The notes below the pieces were generated by a model. That model did no database searches, was not told the origin of the DNA, and saw only the letters and a list, made by a program, of their open reading frames with translations. A stretch of 23,734 nt of DNA from IMG/VR virus record IMGVR_UViG_3300044970_000565, positions 1-23,734 of that record. One strand, given 5' to 3'. Below, piece by piece: positions 1 through 7,798 of the stretch. Source of the DNA: a virus. The translations under genes were made by a program, and so were the position numbers. Positions within the stretch are counted from its first letter, which is position 1. Every line of letters starts with the position of its first letter.

Positions 1-1
1 T

Positions 2-439
2 GGAGATCCGGCTGGCGACTATCGTGCGCAGACAGACGAACGAACACCATTCCAAATTTTACGGCAAGCTGGAATTACTGCTTACGTTGCACCAACAAAC
101 GATCCTGCACTGCGTATTGAAGCCGTGGCCACACCCCTCAACCGCATGGTTGATGCGCAGCCGGGCTTCTTAATTGATTCGCGTTGCAATAACTTAACCA
201 AAGGTTTTCGTGGTGGCTATCACTATCGCAGACTACAGGTATCAGGTAACGCTCGGCATGAAGAAAAGCCGGAAAAGAATAACTTCTCTCACGTACATGA
301 TGCATTGCAATATGCTTTTTGTGGTGGTGGAGAAGGCCGTGCATTAACCACGGGGCGAACTGATACGCGCCCAGTAAATGGTCGTGCTATTTTCGATCTA
401 TTCAAAAAACCAAATAGATTGCGCCGCTCAACTTTTTAG
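2..439 (+). CDS. terminase large subunit, C-terminal part (5' end outside window)
   Basis: The reading frame is open from the window edge to a TAG stop, giving the last 145 residues of a DNA-packaging motor protein. The N-terminal ATPase is outside the window; what remains is the RNase H-like nuclease that cuts concatemeric DNA at the portal. The fragment opens with GDPAGDYRAQTDERTPF, the conserved stretch around the first catalytic aspartate of podoviral TerL. It contains HVHDALQYAF near fragment residues 98-107, which fits the late nuclease motif with its terminal Asp (about residue 100). It is followed within 60 bp by virion genes, the usual order in T7-like and BPP-1-like phages. The stop codon lies inside the TTAGTCCATTG motif. 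Identity is fairly sure; the packaging mode cannot be told from this fragment. Confidence 0.9.
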   Translation, partial: GDPAGDYRAQTDERTPFQILRQAGITAYVAPTNDPALRIEAVATPLNRMVDAQPGFLIDSRCNNLTKGFRGGYHYRRLQVSGNARHEEKPEKNNFSHVHDALQYAFCGGGEGRALTTGRTDTRPVNGRAIFDLFKKPNRLRRSTF

Positions 440-446
440 TCCATTG
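436..446 (+). promoter_or_regulatory. TTAGTCCATTG motif, copy 1
   Basis: This exact 11-mer spans the terminase stop codon and starts the 56-bp gap before the next gene. The same 11-mer recurs at 3719 and 14638, each at the start of an intergenic gap. Copy 1 also shares a downstream TAG(G)TGCAGT with copy 3. A phage promoter or RNA-processing site is the inference; no matching sigma-70 pair was found. Confidence 0.4.
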
Positions 447-495
447 CTTATCTAGGTGCAGTCGATTCATTGAGTTGACATGGGAGCTATATCTT

Positions 496-732
496 ATGTG
501 CTTTAAGAAACCAAAGATGCCTGCTGCATCTACCGAAGAAATGCAGGCTGAGGCTGAATTAAAACAGCAGCGCGAAGCTATGCGAGCCGAATTGGCTACT
601 GTAAAGGCCGAATCGAAAGATCGTCGTATGCAAGAGGCGATTGCTAAATCTACTGGTCGGTTTGGTTTCCGCTCTTTACTTTCTGGTCGCAAAGGCGGAC
701 AGGGTTTTGTTTCTCGCAGTTTGATGGGATAA
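496..732 (+). CDS. small virion-module protein, MCFKKPK-type (unknown function)
   Basis: A 78-residue basic protein. The frame is open further upstream through a TTG at 475, but the ATG at 496 is preferred because GGGAG sits 9 nt upstream. The N-terminus MCFKKPKMP is followed by an Ala/Glu/Gln-rich region predicted by eye to be a coiled coil (about residues 12-55), then a Gly/Arg-rich tail (GRFGFRSLLSGRKGG). Short proteins with an MCF-type N-terminus and a Pro-rich start occur just before the portal gene in many T7-like environmental phages; I recall no established function. A minor virion or portal-assembly factor is possible from position alone. It ends 6 bp before the portal start and is probably co-transcribed with it. 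Confidence 0.7.
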   Translation: MCFKKPKMPAASTEEMQAEAELKQQREAMRAELATVKAESKDRRMQEAIAKSTGRFGFRSLLSGRKGGQGFVSRSLMG

Positions 733-738
733 TTATAG

Positions 739-2316
739 ATGCCTGTTGTACAACAGCCAGCGATTAGCATTTCTTCTAACGCTACAAGTGCGGAGCGAGT
801 ACTGGCTCGTTTTCAACGTGCCAAGGTTTTACGAGAGCCTTGGGTTTCAGAGTACGAAGAGTGCTATGAATACGCACTGCCAAGCCGCGAAAGCTTTTAT
901 GCGCAAGCTGCCGGACAGTCTCGAACAGATAAAATTTTTGATGAGACTGCAATTGTGGGTGTGCAGGAGTTTGCATCACGCCTGCAATCTGGTCTTATTC
1001 CTAATTATGCGCGGTGGGCTGAACTTATTGCAGGCTCAGAGATCCCAGAAGAAGAGCGTTCAGAAGTTAATAAAGCTTTAGAGGACGTTACTGAATACGT
1101 TTTTGAGATCATTCAGAACAGTAACTTCGCGCAAGAAGCAAACGAATCACTAATTGATATTGCTCTTGGCACTGCTTGTATGCGTGTTGACGAGGGTGAT
1201 GCGCTTAATCCTGTAATGTTTACGGCAGTACCACTGCCACAATTGTATCTTGATACTGGGCCAGATGACAAGTTGGACTCGATATTCCGTGAGCGTTCTA
1301 TCAAAGCCTCGAATATTAAAGTCGCTTATCCCAATGCCAAGTTGCCAATGGAACTTGCACGTGAACTCGCGTCCGGCACAGATCGACACGTTACGATTGT
1401 AGAAAATGTGTATCGTGATTGGTCGTCCACTGTAAACGAAGTCAATAAGTTTTGTGTTGTAATCCCCGAATACAATGAAATGCTGGTAGAAGAAACTTAT
1501 CGTGGCACGGGTTCTAGCCCATATGTTGCGTTTCGTTGGTCTAAGTCGGCAGGCGAAGTATGGGGTCGTGGGCCGCTGCTTAATGCTATGCCTGCGGTAA
1601 AAACCACCAACCTTGTAGTGCAAATGATTTTAGAGAATGCTCAGATGTCAATCTCTGGGATCTATACCGCTGAAGACGATGGAATTATAAATCCATCAAA
1701 CATTCGTTTGATTCCTGGGACAATTATTCCCGTGGCTCCGGGCAGTTCTGGTATTCGTCCTGTCGGCTCTGCTGGTAGCTTTGATGTTGCTCAGCTTGTG
1801 TTATCAGATATGCGGATGAACATTCGCAAAGCTTTGTACAATGAAATGCTTGGCAATCCGAATACTACGCCAATGTCTGCTACTGAAGTTGCGCAGCGCA
1901 TGGCAGACTTGTCACGGCAAATTGGCTCTGCTTTCGGACGTTTGCAGGCAGAGTTTATCAATCCTATTTTGCGGCGTGTTCTTTATATTTTAAAGAAGCA
2001 GGGACGTATTGAGATCCCGACTATTAATGGTCGTGAAGTTCAGGTGCGCTCGACTAGCCCATTGGCTCAAGCGCAGGCGTATGAAGACATTACTTCAATC
2101 AATCGTTTCCTTGAACTAATACAAGGACGATTTGGCCCACAAATGGTAAACTTGTTTGTTAAGGGCGATGAGGCTACAAAGTACTTAGCTGCTAAATTTG
2201 GAGTGCCAGACAGCCTTGTCCGCAATGAAGCGGAACGGGCTGAGCTTGCACAAAACATATCACAGATGGGACAAGCGGGACAAAATGGAATCGACGCATC
2301 GGGTCTTGGGGGCTGA
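739..2316 (+). CDS. portal protein (T7 gp8-like head-tail connector)
   Basis: A 525-residue protein, matching the 500-560 residues usual for the T7 gp8 head-tail connector family. It forms the dodecameric ring through which DNA enters and leaves the capsid. Supporting features are the early region with YEECYEYALPSRE (about residues 38-50), ETAIVGVQEFASRLQSGL followed by PNYARW (about 70-93), and a C-terminal part with NTTPMSATEVAQRMADLSRQIG (about 375-395), which are hallmarks of podoviral connectors. The C-terminus is Gly/Gln-rich. It lies between terminase and scaffold as expected, and its last 32 bp overlap the next gene. No odd residues or breaks were noticed. Confidence 0.93.
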   Translation: MPVVQQPAISISSNATSAERVLARFQRAKVLREPWVSEYEECYEYALPSRESFYAQAAGQSRTDKIFDETAIVGVQEFASRLQSGLIPNYARWAELIAGSEIPEEERSEVNKALEDVTEYVFEIIQNSNFAQEANESLIDIALGTACMRVDEGDALNPVMFTAVPLPQLYLDTGPDDKLDSIFRERSIKASNIKVAYPNAKLPMELARELASGTDRHVTIVENVYRDWSSTVNEVNKFCVVIPEYNEMLVEETYRGTGSSPYVAFRWSKSAGEVWGRGPLLNAMPAVKTTNLVVQMILENAQMSISGIYTAEDDGIINPSNIRLIPGTIIPVAPGSSGIRPVGSAGSFDVAQLVLSDMRMNIRKALYNEMLGNPNTTPMSATEVAQRMADLSRQIGSAFGRLQAEFINPILRRVLYILKKQGRIEIPTINGREVQVRSTSPLAQAQAYEDITSINRFLELIQGRFGPQMVNLFVKGDEATKYLAAKFGVPDSLVRNEAERAELAQNISQMGQAGQNGIDASGLGG

Positions 2317-2536
2317 CGGAATTAACCGAAGCTCTAAGGAAGACGAAGAACTTAATCAAATCATCTCAGCCTTGTTTCGATCACGGGCTGGTAAGCGGGT
2401 TTTAGATTACCTGCGATCCATAACTATTGAGTATGTAGCAGGCCCAAACATTAGTGATGGTGAACTGCGGCACCGAGAAGGAATGCGCTACCTTGTCGGT
2501 ATCATCGAGGAGCGCATGAGAATGGGACAGAAGTGA
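2285..2536 (+). CDS. Bbp19-like small protein
   Basis: An 83-residue protein. The ATG at 2285 is chosen, with GCGGGA just upstream; the frame is open earlier but only inside the portal gene. The segment with SRAGKRVLDYLRSI, followed by RHREGMRYLVGIIEERM, fits the pattern of the Bbp19-like family named after Bordetella phage BPP-1 (GxRVLxxLL ... EGxRxxGxxL). Members sit between portal and scaffold/capsid genes in podoviruses and are thought to be minor structural or assembly proteins; the molecular role is not known. It overlaps the portal gene at its 5' end and shares TGATG with the scaffold gene, suggesting translational coupling. Confidence 0.75.
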   Translation: MESTHRVLGADGINRSSKEDEELNQIISALFRSRAGKRVLDYLRSITIEYVAGPNISDGELRHREGMRYLVGIIEERMRMGQK

Positions 2537-3264
2537 TGGAAGAACAAACTGAAAATACAGAAACAACTGAATCTGTAGAAACCCCTGCAACTATTGAGCG
2601 CCCAGAATGGTTGCCCGAAAAGTTTTGGGTAGACGGAAACGCATCCTACGAAAACCTTGCCAAGTCTTATTCCGAGCTAGAAAAAATGCGCGGCAATATG
2701 AAAGAGGCTGTGATTAAAGAGTTTGAAGCTGAACGGATTGGTGCGCGTCCAGAATCACCTACTGATTACAAACTGCCTGAAGCGGACTATCTTGATAGTG
2801 ATCAACTTGCAGGTAGTCCCATTGTTGAATGGTGGCGCAACTTTGCTCATGAAAGCGGCTACAATCAAGAGCAGTTTGAAACTGCTATTAACAAGTATGC
2901 TGAAGTCGAAGTCGCTCGGATTCAGGAATCTTATCAGCGTGAGATGGCTGCACTTGGTGAGAATGCCGATGCTCGTATTGAAGCTGTGACACTTTGGATG
3001 AACAATACCTTTAGCGAATCGCAACGTGAGGCATTGGCAGATGCCTGCGCTACAGCTTCTGGTGTTGAGGCTGTTGAGCAGATCATCAATATGCTCAAGG
3101 CTAGTGGGAATGTAGATCCTGCTGCCTTTGAAAAGCCACCAGAAGTTACTCGTGCAGATGTTGAAAAGATGATGCAGGATCGTCGCTATTGGCATCCTGC
3201 TGATCGTGACCCTGCTTTTGTTAAGCAGGTAGAGGACTTCTTTAAAAAATCTTTTAGCGCATGA
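2536..3264 (+). CDS. capsid assembly scaffolding protein (T7 gp9-like)
   Basis: A 242-residue acidic protein; the start is the ATG in the TGATG overlap with the previous stop (a GTG one codon earlier is possible). Scaffolds co-assemble with capsid protein into the prohead and then leave. The sequence has a Glu/Thr-rich N-terminus (EEQTENTETTESVETPATIE), the typical PEWLPEKFW motif (about residues 23-31), a charged helical middle including SPIVEWWRNFAHESGY and a coiled-coil-like stretch, then a C-terminal DRRYWHPADRDPAFVKQVE segment, all characteristic of podoviral scaffolds. It directly precedes the capsid region, separated only by the GNAT gene, with which it shares an ATGA overlap. Confidence 0.88.
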   Translation: MEEQTENTETTESVETPATIERPEWLPEKFWVDGNASYENLAKSYSELEKMRGNMKEAVIKEFEAERIGARPESPTDYKLPEADYLDSDQLAGSPIVEWWRNFAHESGYNQEQFETAINKYAEVEVARIQESYQREMAALGENADARIEAVTLWMNNTFSESQREALADACATASGVEAVEQIINMLKASGNVDPAAFEKPPEVTRADVEKMMQDRRYWHPADRDPAFVKQVEDFFKKSFSA

Positions 3265-3722
3265 TCCGCAAGCTAAAAACTAGTGACATTGCCGAGGTTA
3301 TGCAATTAGCCAAGGCAATGCACGAGGAGTCGCCTTTTTATAATTGCTATCCTTTTAGCGAAGAAAAAATAACCAGACTTTATGAAGTCTTTCTTCATGA
3401 TCCAGATTGGCTTTGTGTAGTTGCAGAGTTTAACGAAAAGATCATTGGCTTCTTGGCAGTAACAATTGTTCCCACCTTTTTTGGGGACGCTCGTTTTGTT
3501 GAGGACATATCTTTTTACGTTGAGCCTAAGTATCGCGGGACTAGTGCCGCGCTTCGTTTAGTTCGATTTGTAGAAGAGTGGTCTATCATGAATGAGGTCG
3601 CAGCAATTAGGGTTGGTATTACTACTGGCACTAATCCTAAAGCTGCGGGTAGTTTCTTTGTTCGTCTTGGTTACGAAGAAAGTGGCAGACTATACACGAA
3701 ATTAGTTGGGATGAGCAATTAG
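3261..3722 (+). CDS. GNAT-family N-acetyltransferase
   Basis: A 153-residue protein starting in an ATGA overlap with the scaffold stop. The GNAT fold is indicated by an N-terminal strand-helix MIRKLKTSDIAEVMQLA, a central IIGFLAVT strand (61-68), motif A at about 82-105 (DISFYVEPKYRGTSAALRL, with the acetyl-CoA loop R92-G93-T94-S95-A96-A97), and motif B at about 128-147 (AAGSFFVRLGYEESGRLYTK). GNAT enzymes move an acetyl group from acetyl-CoA to an amine; the substrate here is unknown. Its position between scaffold and capsid genes suggests late expression and possible action on a virion or host protein, but this is inference. The stop codon lies within motif copy 2. Confidence 0.85.
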   Translation: MIRKLKTSDIAEVMQLAKAMHEESPFYNCYPFSEEKITRLYEVFLHDPDWLCVVAEFNEKIIGFLAVTIVPTFFGDARFVEDISFYVEPKYRGTSAALRLVRFVEEWSIMNEVAAIRVGITTGTNPKAAGSFFVRLGYEESGRLYTKLVGMSN

Positions 3723-3733
3723 TCCATTGATGT
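3719..3733 (+). promoter_or_regulatory. TTAGTCCATTG motif, copy 2 (before capsid gene)
   Basis: The 15-mer TTAGTCCATTGATGT is identical to copy 3 at 14638. It spans the GNAT stop codon and starts the 139-bp gap in front of the major capsid gene. In T7 the strong late promoter phi10 occupies the equivalent place. Function is inferred from position and recurrence only. Confidence 0.45.
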
Positions 3734-3755
3734 ATTGTTCATTTCAATTGATTTG

Positions 3756-3837
3756 GACAGTTAGGCCCGCAAAGTTACCATCGGCCCGTAAGGATAACCG
3801 AATGCAGGACAGGAGCGGATAACCGACTGAAACTGTC
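3756..3837 (+). promoter_or_regulatory. repeat-containing, possibly structured leader of the capsid gene
   Basis: GACAGTT (3756-3762) is perfectly complementary to AACTGTC (3831-3837). Between them lie two copies of GGCCCG followed by AA (3764 and 3783) and two copies of GGATAACCGA (3792-3801 and 3817-3826, exactly 25 bp apart). GTTACC (3774-3779) can pair, with one bulge, with either GGATAAC copy, so two exclusive folds can be drawn. This could be a structured 5' leader or protein-binding site controlling capsid expression. No known RNA family was recognised. Confidence 0.35.
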
Positions 3838-3861
3838 GTCACTTAATGAAAGGTAGCTAAA

Positions 3862-4686
3862 ATGGCTCTCGATATTAACGACGCGTTTGTTAAGCAGTTT
3901 GAATCCGAAGTCCACATGGCTTACCAGCGGATGGGTTCAAAGTTGCGTAACACCACGCGTTTTAAGGGTAACGTGAAGGGTTCGTCCACCACGTTCCAAA
4001 AAGTTGGTACTGGCGTTGCTGGTACTAAATCGCGTCACGGCAACGTGCCCGTAATGTCAGTTGATCACACTGCTGTAGAATGCACCCTCGGTGATTACTA
4101 CGCTGCTGATTACATTGATAAACTAGACGAATTGAAGATTAACCATGACGAGCGTATGGTAATCACTCAATCGGCTGCTGCGGCTGTTGGCCGTAAGTCC
4201 GATGAATTGATCATCGCTGCTCTTGATGGCACAAGCAACACCATCACCGAAAGCGGTACCGATGGCTTGACTCAAGCTAAGATCGAAACCGTATTCGCTG
4301 CTTTTGGTGACAATGATGTGCCAGAAGATGGTGAGCGTTACTTCGTCGTTTCGCCTACCGCTTGGACTGATCTGTTGGGTATTTCGGCGTTCGCTGATGC
4401 GGACTTCGTTGGTGCAGACGATCTTCCATACAAGGGCGGCATGGTTGCTCGTCGTTGGCTTGGCTTTATGTGGATGACCTTCTCTGGTCTGGATAAGGCT
4501 TCCAACATTCGTAAGAACTTTGCATACCACCGTTCGGCTATCGGCCTTGCTTCGGGTGCAGAAGTTTCGACTGAACTGAACTACATTCCTGAGAAGGCAG
4601 CTCACCTTGCTACGTCGATGATGTCGCAGGGCGCGGTGTTGATCGATACTCGCGGCGTGTACGAAGTTCAGGCATATGAAGCGTAA
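3862..4686 (+). CDS. major capsid protein (BPP-1 Bbp17-like)
   Basis: A 274-residue protein, the main shell subunit, presumably of HK97 fold. The start MALDINDAFVKQFESEVHMAYQ, the early conserved KVGTGVAGTKSRHGNVPVM region (about 47-65), the YYAADYIDKLDELKINHDE segment (about 80-98), and the C-terminal MMSQGAVLIDTRGVYEVQAYEA end match the phage capsid family of BPP-1 and related podoviruses rather than T7 gp10. It is shorter than many capsid proteins but looks complete. Codon choice appears more biased (many GGT/GGC, ACC, AAG, TCG) than in neighbouring genes, as expected for the most abundant protein. It has a 139-bp leader with motif copy 2 and repeats, the longest gap in the window. Confidence 0.9.
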   Translation: MALDINDAFVKQFESEVHMAYQRMGSKLRNTTRFKGNVKGSSTTFQKVGTGVAGTKSRHGNVPVMSVDHTAVECTLGDYYAADYIDKLDELKINHDERMVITQSAAAAVGRKSDELIIAALDGTSNTITESGTDGLTQAKIETVFAAFGDNDVPEDGERYFVVSPTAWTDLLGISAFADADFVGADDLPYKGGMVARRWLGFMWMTFSGLDKASNIRKNFAYHRSAIGLASGAEVSTELNYIPEKAAHLATSMMSQGAVLIDTRGVYEVQAYEA

Positions 4687-4698
4687 GGAGATTTAATC

Positions 4699-4959
4699 AT
4701 GGCACTTAATGCTTCAAATCTTTGGAAGGCAACTGGTGGTACCACGAGCCTTCACATCTATCGCTCGACAGATGCTATCGCTACTATTGTTGGTTCTGGT
4801 TACTTCAATGGAGTAACTAACAACCTCAAGCAGTGGGATGTTATCATCTGCGTTAGCGATACTGGTGGCACTCCTAAGGTGGATGTTGTGACTGTTACTT
4901 CGGCTACTGGTGCCGCGACTGTCACGACTACCGCTGTAGAAGGTGTGACTACTTCGTAA
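4699..4959 (+). CDS. capsid decoration/stabilisation protein
   Basis: An 86-residue protein preceded by AAGGAG 8 nt before ATG, immediately after the capsid gene. It is rich in Thr, Val, Ala and Gly (MALNASNLWKATGGTTSLHIY ... VDVVTVTSATGAATVTTTA), a composition typical of small beta-rich cement proteins. Proteins with the MALN-S-L-K opening and a GYF-N-V--LK-WD-I middle commonly follow Bbp17-type capsid genes in podoviruses and serve the role of BPP-1 Bbp16. The assignment rests on position, size and this pattern. Strong codon bias like that of the capsid gene suggests high expression. Two hairpins follow the stop codon. Confidence 0.7.
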   Translation: MALNASNLWKATGGTTSLHIYRSTDAIATIVGSGYFNGVTNNLKQWDVIICVSDTGGTPKVDVVTVTSATGAATVTTTAVEGVTTS

Positions 4960-4967
4960 GCAATTGC

Positions 4968-4991
4968 GGGGAGAGATCTGTGGCTCTCCCC
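4968..4991 (+). terminator. perfect 8-bp hairpin after decoration gene
   Basis: GGGGAGAG (4968-4975) pairs perfectly with CTCTCCCC (4984-4991) around an 8-nt loop, 9 bp after the decoration stop. The downstream CCAACTTT is only a weak U-tract. The place corresponds to the T7 Tphi terminator after the capsid gene, where partial termination sets capsid excess. It may instead be an mRNA-stabilising 3' structure. Confidence 0.5.
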
Positions 4992-4998
4992 CAACTTT

Positions 4999-5030
4999 GG
5001 ACTGGGTGCGTAGTCCCACGCGCTCAGTCC
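4999..5030 (+). terminator. 13-bp hairpin in tandem with the previous one
   Basis: GGACTGGGTGCGT (4999-5011) pairs with ACGCGCTCAGTCC (5018-5030), including two G-T wobbles, around the loop AGTCCC. No U-tract follows; the next bases are ATTTGCTAGG and then the next gene's leader. The 3' arm contains CAGTCCATTTG, a degenerate form of the TTAGTCCATTG motif. It may be a partial terminator, RNase III-type processing site or 5' stabiliser. Confidence 0.5.
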
Positions 5031-5048
5031 ATTTGCTAGGAATTATAA

Positions 5049-5630
5049 ATGGCTGTAACCGATGTAGACATTTGCGCTCGTGCGCTAGTTATGATTGGCG
5101 CTCAGCCGATTACGTCTTTTTCTGACGGAACAACCGAAGCTATTGTAGCCAGCAATCTTTATGAAGATACAGTGCGTGATCTTCTTACCCGCCATCGCTG
5201 GCGTTTTGCTTCTGGTCAGGCTCAACTTTCTCGTCGAACCGATGCCCCGCTGGATAGCTGGGATGCTGCGTATCAACTTCCTGCTAACTTACTTGTGCTG
5301 CATGACCTGACAGTCAACGGCTACAATGTTGTGTATGACCGCTATCAGAATCTTGCATACTGCAATGCAGATGCTGCTGATGTTGTGGTGGCAAACTATA
5401 CGTTTCGAGCAGAAGAAGATCTCTGGCCTCCTTATTTTATTTCTCTGGTTGAAGTTTATCTTGCCAGTTTGTTTGCTTACGCCGTAGCAAATCAAATCCA
5501 AACTGCGGATTACTTAGATAAAAAGGCTTTGCGTCAACTGGCACTGGCTAGAAACATTGATAGCCAAGAGCAGACAACTCGCAAAATGGATCTATCTTTG
5601 TTCACTCGTGTGCGCAGGACGATTGGTTAA
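5049..5630 (+). CDS. tail tubular protein A (T7 gp11-like tail adaptor)
   Basis: A 193-residue protein that forms the ring joining portal to tail nozzle. Typical family features are the opening DVDICARALVMIGAQPITSF (5-24), the ASNLYEDTVRDLLTRHRWRFA segment (about 35-55), LPANLLVLHDLTVNGY (about 78-93), and the LWPPYFISLVEVYLASLFA region (about 125-143). The length is close to T7 gp11 (196). The gene's ATG follows TAGGAATTATAA; its stop shares TAATG with the nozzle gene. It is the first gene after the double hairpin, so it probably starts a lower-level tail transcript or receives read-through. Confidence 0.92.
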   Translation: MAVTDVDICARALVMIGAQPITSFSDGTTEAIVASNLYEDTVRDLLTRHRWRFASGQAQLSRRTDAPLDSWDAAYQLPANLLVLHDLTVNGYNVVYDRYQNLAYCNADAADVVVANYTFRAEEDLWPPYFISLVEVYLASLFAYAVANQIQTADYLDKKALRQLALARNIDSQEQTTRKMDLSLFTRVRRTIG

Positions 5631-7798
5631 TGGTTGTAGCGCGTCAGATTCAAACAAACTTTTCTAGTGGAGAGCTTAATCCGTTAATGCGGTTTCGCTC
5701 AGATACTGGCGCGTATCAAAATGGAGCGGCTCGACTGCGCAACATAGCATTGCTCAATACGGGTGGTGTTACGCGTAGACCCGGCACGACTTATCTTGCT
5801 GCACTGCCTGCTCGTTCTCGTCTGGTGTCATTCGACTTTGATGATAATGAGCGGTATATCTTTGCGCTTAGCAATGCCAGACTAACTGTTTATGATGTAA
5901 ACGGAGCACTTGTTGCAACTGTAACGAGCGGAGCAACTTGGACAACTAGCCAGTTATTTGAACTGACCTACACGCAGGTTGGCGACACAATGATTTTGGC
6001 ACACCAAAGTTTTCGGCCCAAAGTCATTACACGCACAAGTGCATCTACCTTCACGATTACTGACTTTACGTTTGATCAATCCGTCAATGGCAGATTAACT
6101 TATCAACCATACTTTAAGTTTGCCAATGATGCTGTGACGCTATCATGCTCATCTACAACGGGTAGTGTCACGCTAACGGCTTCGTCTGCATCATTTACTG
6201 CTGACTATGTAGGACTGCGTTTGCGTTGGCAGGATGTCGAGATTGCCATTACCGGCTATACTAATTCGACTACCCTGACAGGCACGGTTCAGGGAACATT
6301 AAAAGCAGAGTATGACATTGATCCGTTTCGTAGTGAGATTAGCTCGACTACGGTTGAAGTTACTCATGTACTGCATGGGTTTGCTACTGGCGCGACTATT
6401 GTTATTACGGGTGCAAATGCTGTTGGCGGTATACCTGCCACAGAATTAAATGCCTCACATACAATTACCGTTATTGATGATAACCGATACAGCATAGAAG
6501 TTACAACTGCTGCTACGGATAGCATTGATGGCGGTGGGCCTGCGGTGTTTTATACGTCTAGCACTACGGCAACGCGCACATGGTATGAACCCGTATTCGC
6601 TACGCCAAATGGCTGGCCTGCTGCTGTTGCGTTTCATGATGGACGCCTATGGTTTGGTGGTACGACTGCCCAGCCAGATGGATTGTATGGCAGCATGATA
6701 AACCAATACTTTAACTTTGATGTTGGTGAAGGCTTGGACAATCAAGCTATTCAAGTTGCAATTGGTTCGGAAGATATTTCTAATATCCAGCACATTGTTT
6801 CTAACCGCGACTTGCAGATCTTTACAGCTACCAGTGAGTTTGTAGCGCCTCGTGGCAATGGGCAGGTATTAACGCCTGCCAATACACGGGTGCTTCGCCA
6901 GACTCCTTATGGCTGCAACTTTGTAACGCCGATTCCATTTGATGGTGGTACATTGTTTGTTCAGAACTCTGGTAAGGGTGTGCGTGAATTTATCTATGCA
7001 GATAGCGAAAACAGTTACGCCTCAACTGATCTAAGCCTGCTTGCCTCACATCTTATTATCAATCCCCGTGATCTTGCTGTTCTTTACGGCACGGCATCGC
7101 GTAACGAGCAGTATGCTAGTGTGGTAAACAGCGACGGAACAATGGCTGTATTCCATTCCGCTCGTGCTGAGGGACTTGCAGGCTGGTCATTGTGGAGCAT
7201 TAATGGTGCTAGTATTGATTCGGTATGTGCAATTAACAATGCATTATACGTTTCTGTATTGCGCGGTAGTTCGTATACCTTAGAGAAATTTGCGTCTGAT
7301 GACTCTCTATCTCTAGATAGTTCCAGTGCATATACTGCTGGATCTCCGACTGCTACGTGGACAGTAGCCGCTCGTTTTAATAACCAACAGGTTTTTGTAT
7401 TTGGCGATGGTCAATATCTCGGCTCCTATACAGTTAATGGTTCTTCGACACTGACGTTGGACAATGAAGTATCGCAGATTGTAATTGGCTATGACTATAC
7501 AGTTGAAATTAAAACGCTGCCTGCAAATGTAACGATGCCAAATGGTTCGATGATTGGTTTGCCTAAACGTATTAACCGCGTATTTCTTGGTCTTGATTCT
7601 ACATTGGGCGTATCTGTGCAGGGGAACAGGTTAATATTGCGCGGTGTCACCGATGATTTCTCTCTTGGAATAGCACCGTTTACTGGTATCCAAGATTTTT
7701 ATTTACTTGGTTATGCCAAGGAAGCACAGATCACTATTACGCAAGCTGAGCCATTACCAATGCGTGTGCTTGGTATGAATATGGAGGTAGCATTTTAA
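5630..7798 (+). CDS. tail tubular protein B (T7 gp12-like nozzle)
   Basis: A 722-residue protein, close to the 750-800 typical of T7 gp12, which forms the hexameric nozzle and fibre attachment site of the short tail. The start QTNFSSGELNPLMRFRSDTGAYQNGAARLRNI is the diagnostic family N-terminus, followed by GGVTRRPGTTYLAAL and the LVSFDFDDNERYIFALSN strand pair. WYEPVFATPNGWPAAVAFHDGRLWFGGTTA (about 315-345) and IQVAIGSEDISNIQHIV mark the middle domain. It overlaps gp11 (TAATG) upstream and the gp14-like gene (TAATG) downstream, so the three are probably translated in sequence. Confidence 0.93.
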   Translation: MVVARQIQTNFSSGELNPLMRFRSDTGAYQNGAARLRNIALLNTGGVTRRPGTTYLAALPARSRLVSFDFDDNERYIFALSNARLTVYDVNGALVATVTSGATWTTSQLFELTYTQVGDTMILAHQSFRPKVITRTSASTFTITDFTFDQSVNGRLTYQPYFKFANDAVTLSCSSTTGSVTLTASSASFTADYVGLRLRWQDVEIAITGYTNSTTLTGTVQGTLKAEYDIDPFRSEISSTTVEVTHVLHGFATGATIVITGANAVGGIPATELNASHTITVIDDNRYSIEVTTAATDSIDGGGPAVFYTSSTTATRTWYEPVFATPNGWPAAVAFHDGRLWFGGTTAQPDGLYGSMINQYFNFDVGEGLDNQAIQVAIGSEDISNIQHIVSNRDLQIFTATSEFVAPRGNGQVLTPANTRVLRQTPYGCNFVTPIPFDGGTLFVQNSGKGVREFIYADSENSYASTDLSLLASHLIINPRDLAVLYGTASRNEQYASVVNSDGTMAVFHSARAEGLAGWSLWSINGASIDSVCAINNALYVSVLRGSSYTLEKFASDDSLSLDSSSAYTAGSPTATWTVAARFNNQQVFVFGDGQYLGSYTVNGSSTLTLDNEVSQIVIGYDYTVEIKTLPANVTMPNGSMIGLPKRINRVFLGLDSTLGVSVQGNRLILRGVTDDFSLGIAPFTGIQDFYLLGYAKEAQITITQAEPLPMRVLGMNMEVAF

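Noticed and set aside
475-503. Consensus -35 box TTGACA at 475-480 upstream of the MCFKKPK-type gene
   Set aside because: At 17 bp spacing the -10 position reads GTGCTT, and the nearby TATATC/TATCTT are too close. It also lies at the start codon region, so a sigma-70 promoter is not supported.
1150-1623. 157-codon open frame antisense to the portal gene
   Set aside because: Shadow of the portal coding sequence; its composition is unlike a folded protein and it has no start signals.
3764-3826. CRISPR-like or att-site repeats before the capsid gene
   Set aside because: The repeats are too short (10 bp), only two copies each, and no integrase or array structure is present.
4123-4605. 160-codon open frame antisense to the capsid gene
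   Set aside because: It lies fully inside the strongly supported capsid gene, has no ribosome binding site or family features, and is explained by the codon bias of that gene.
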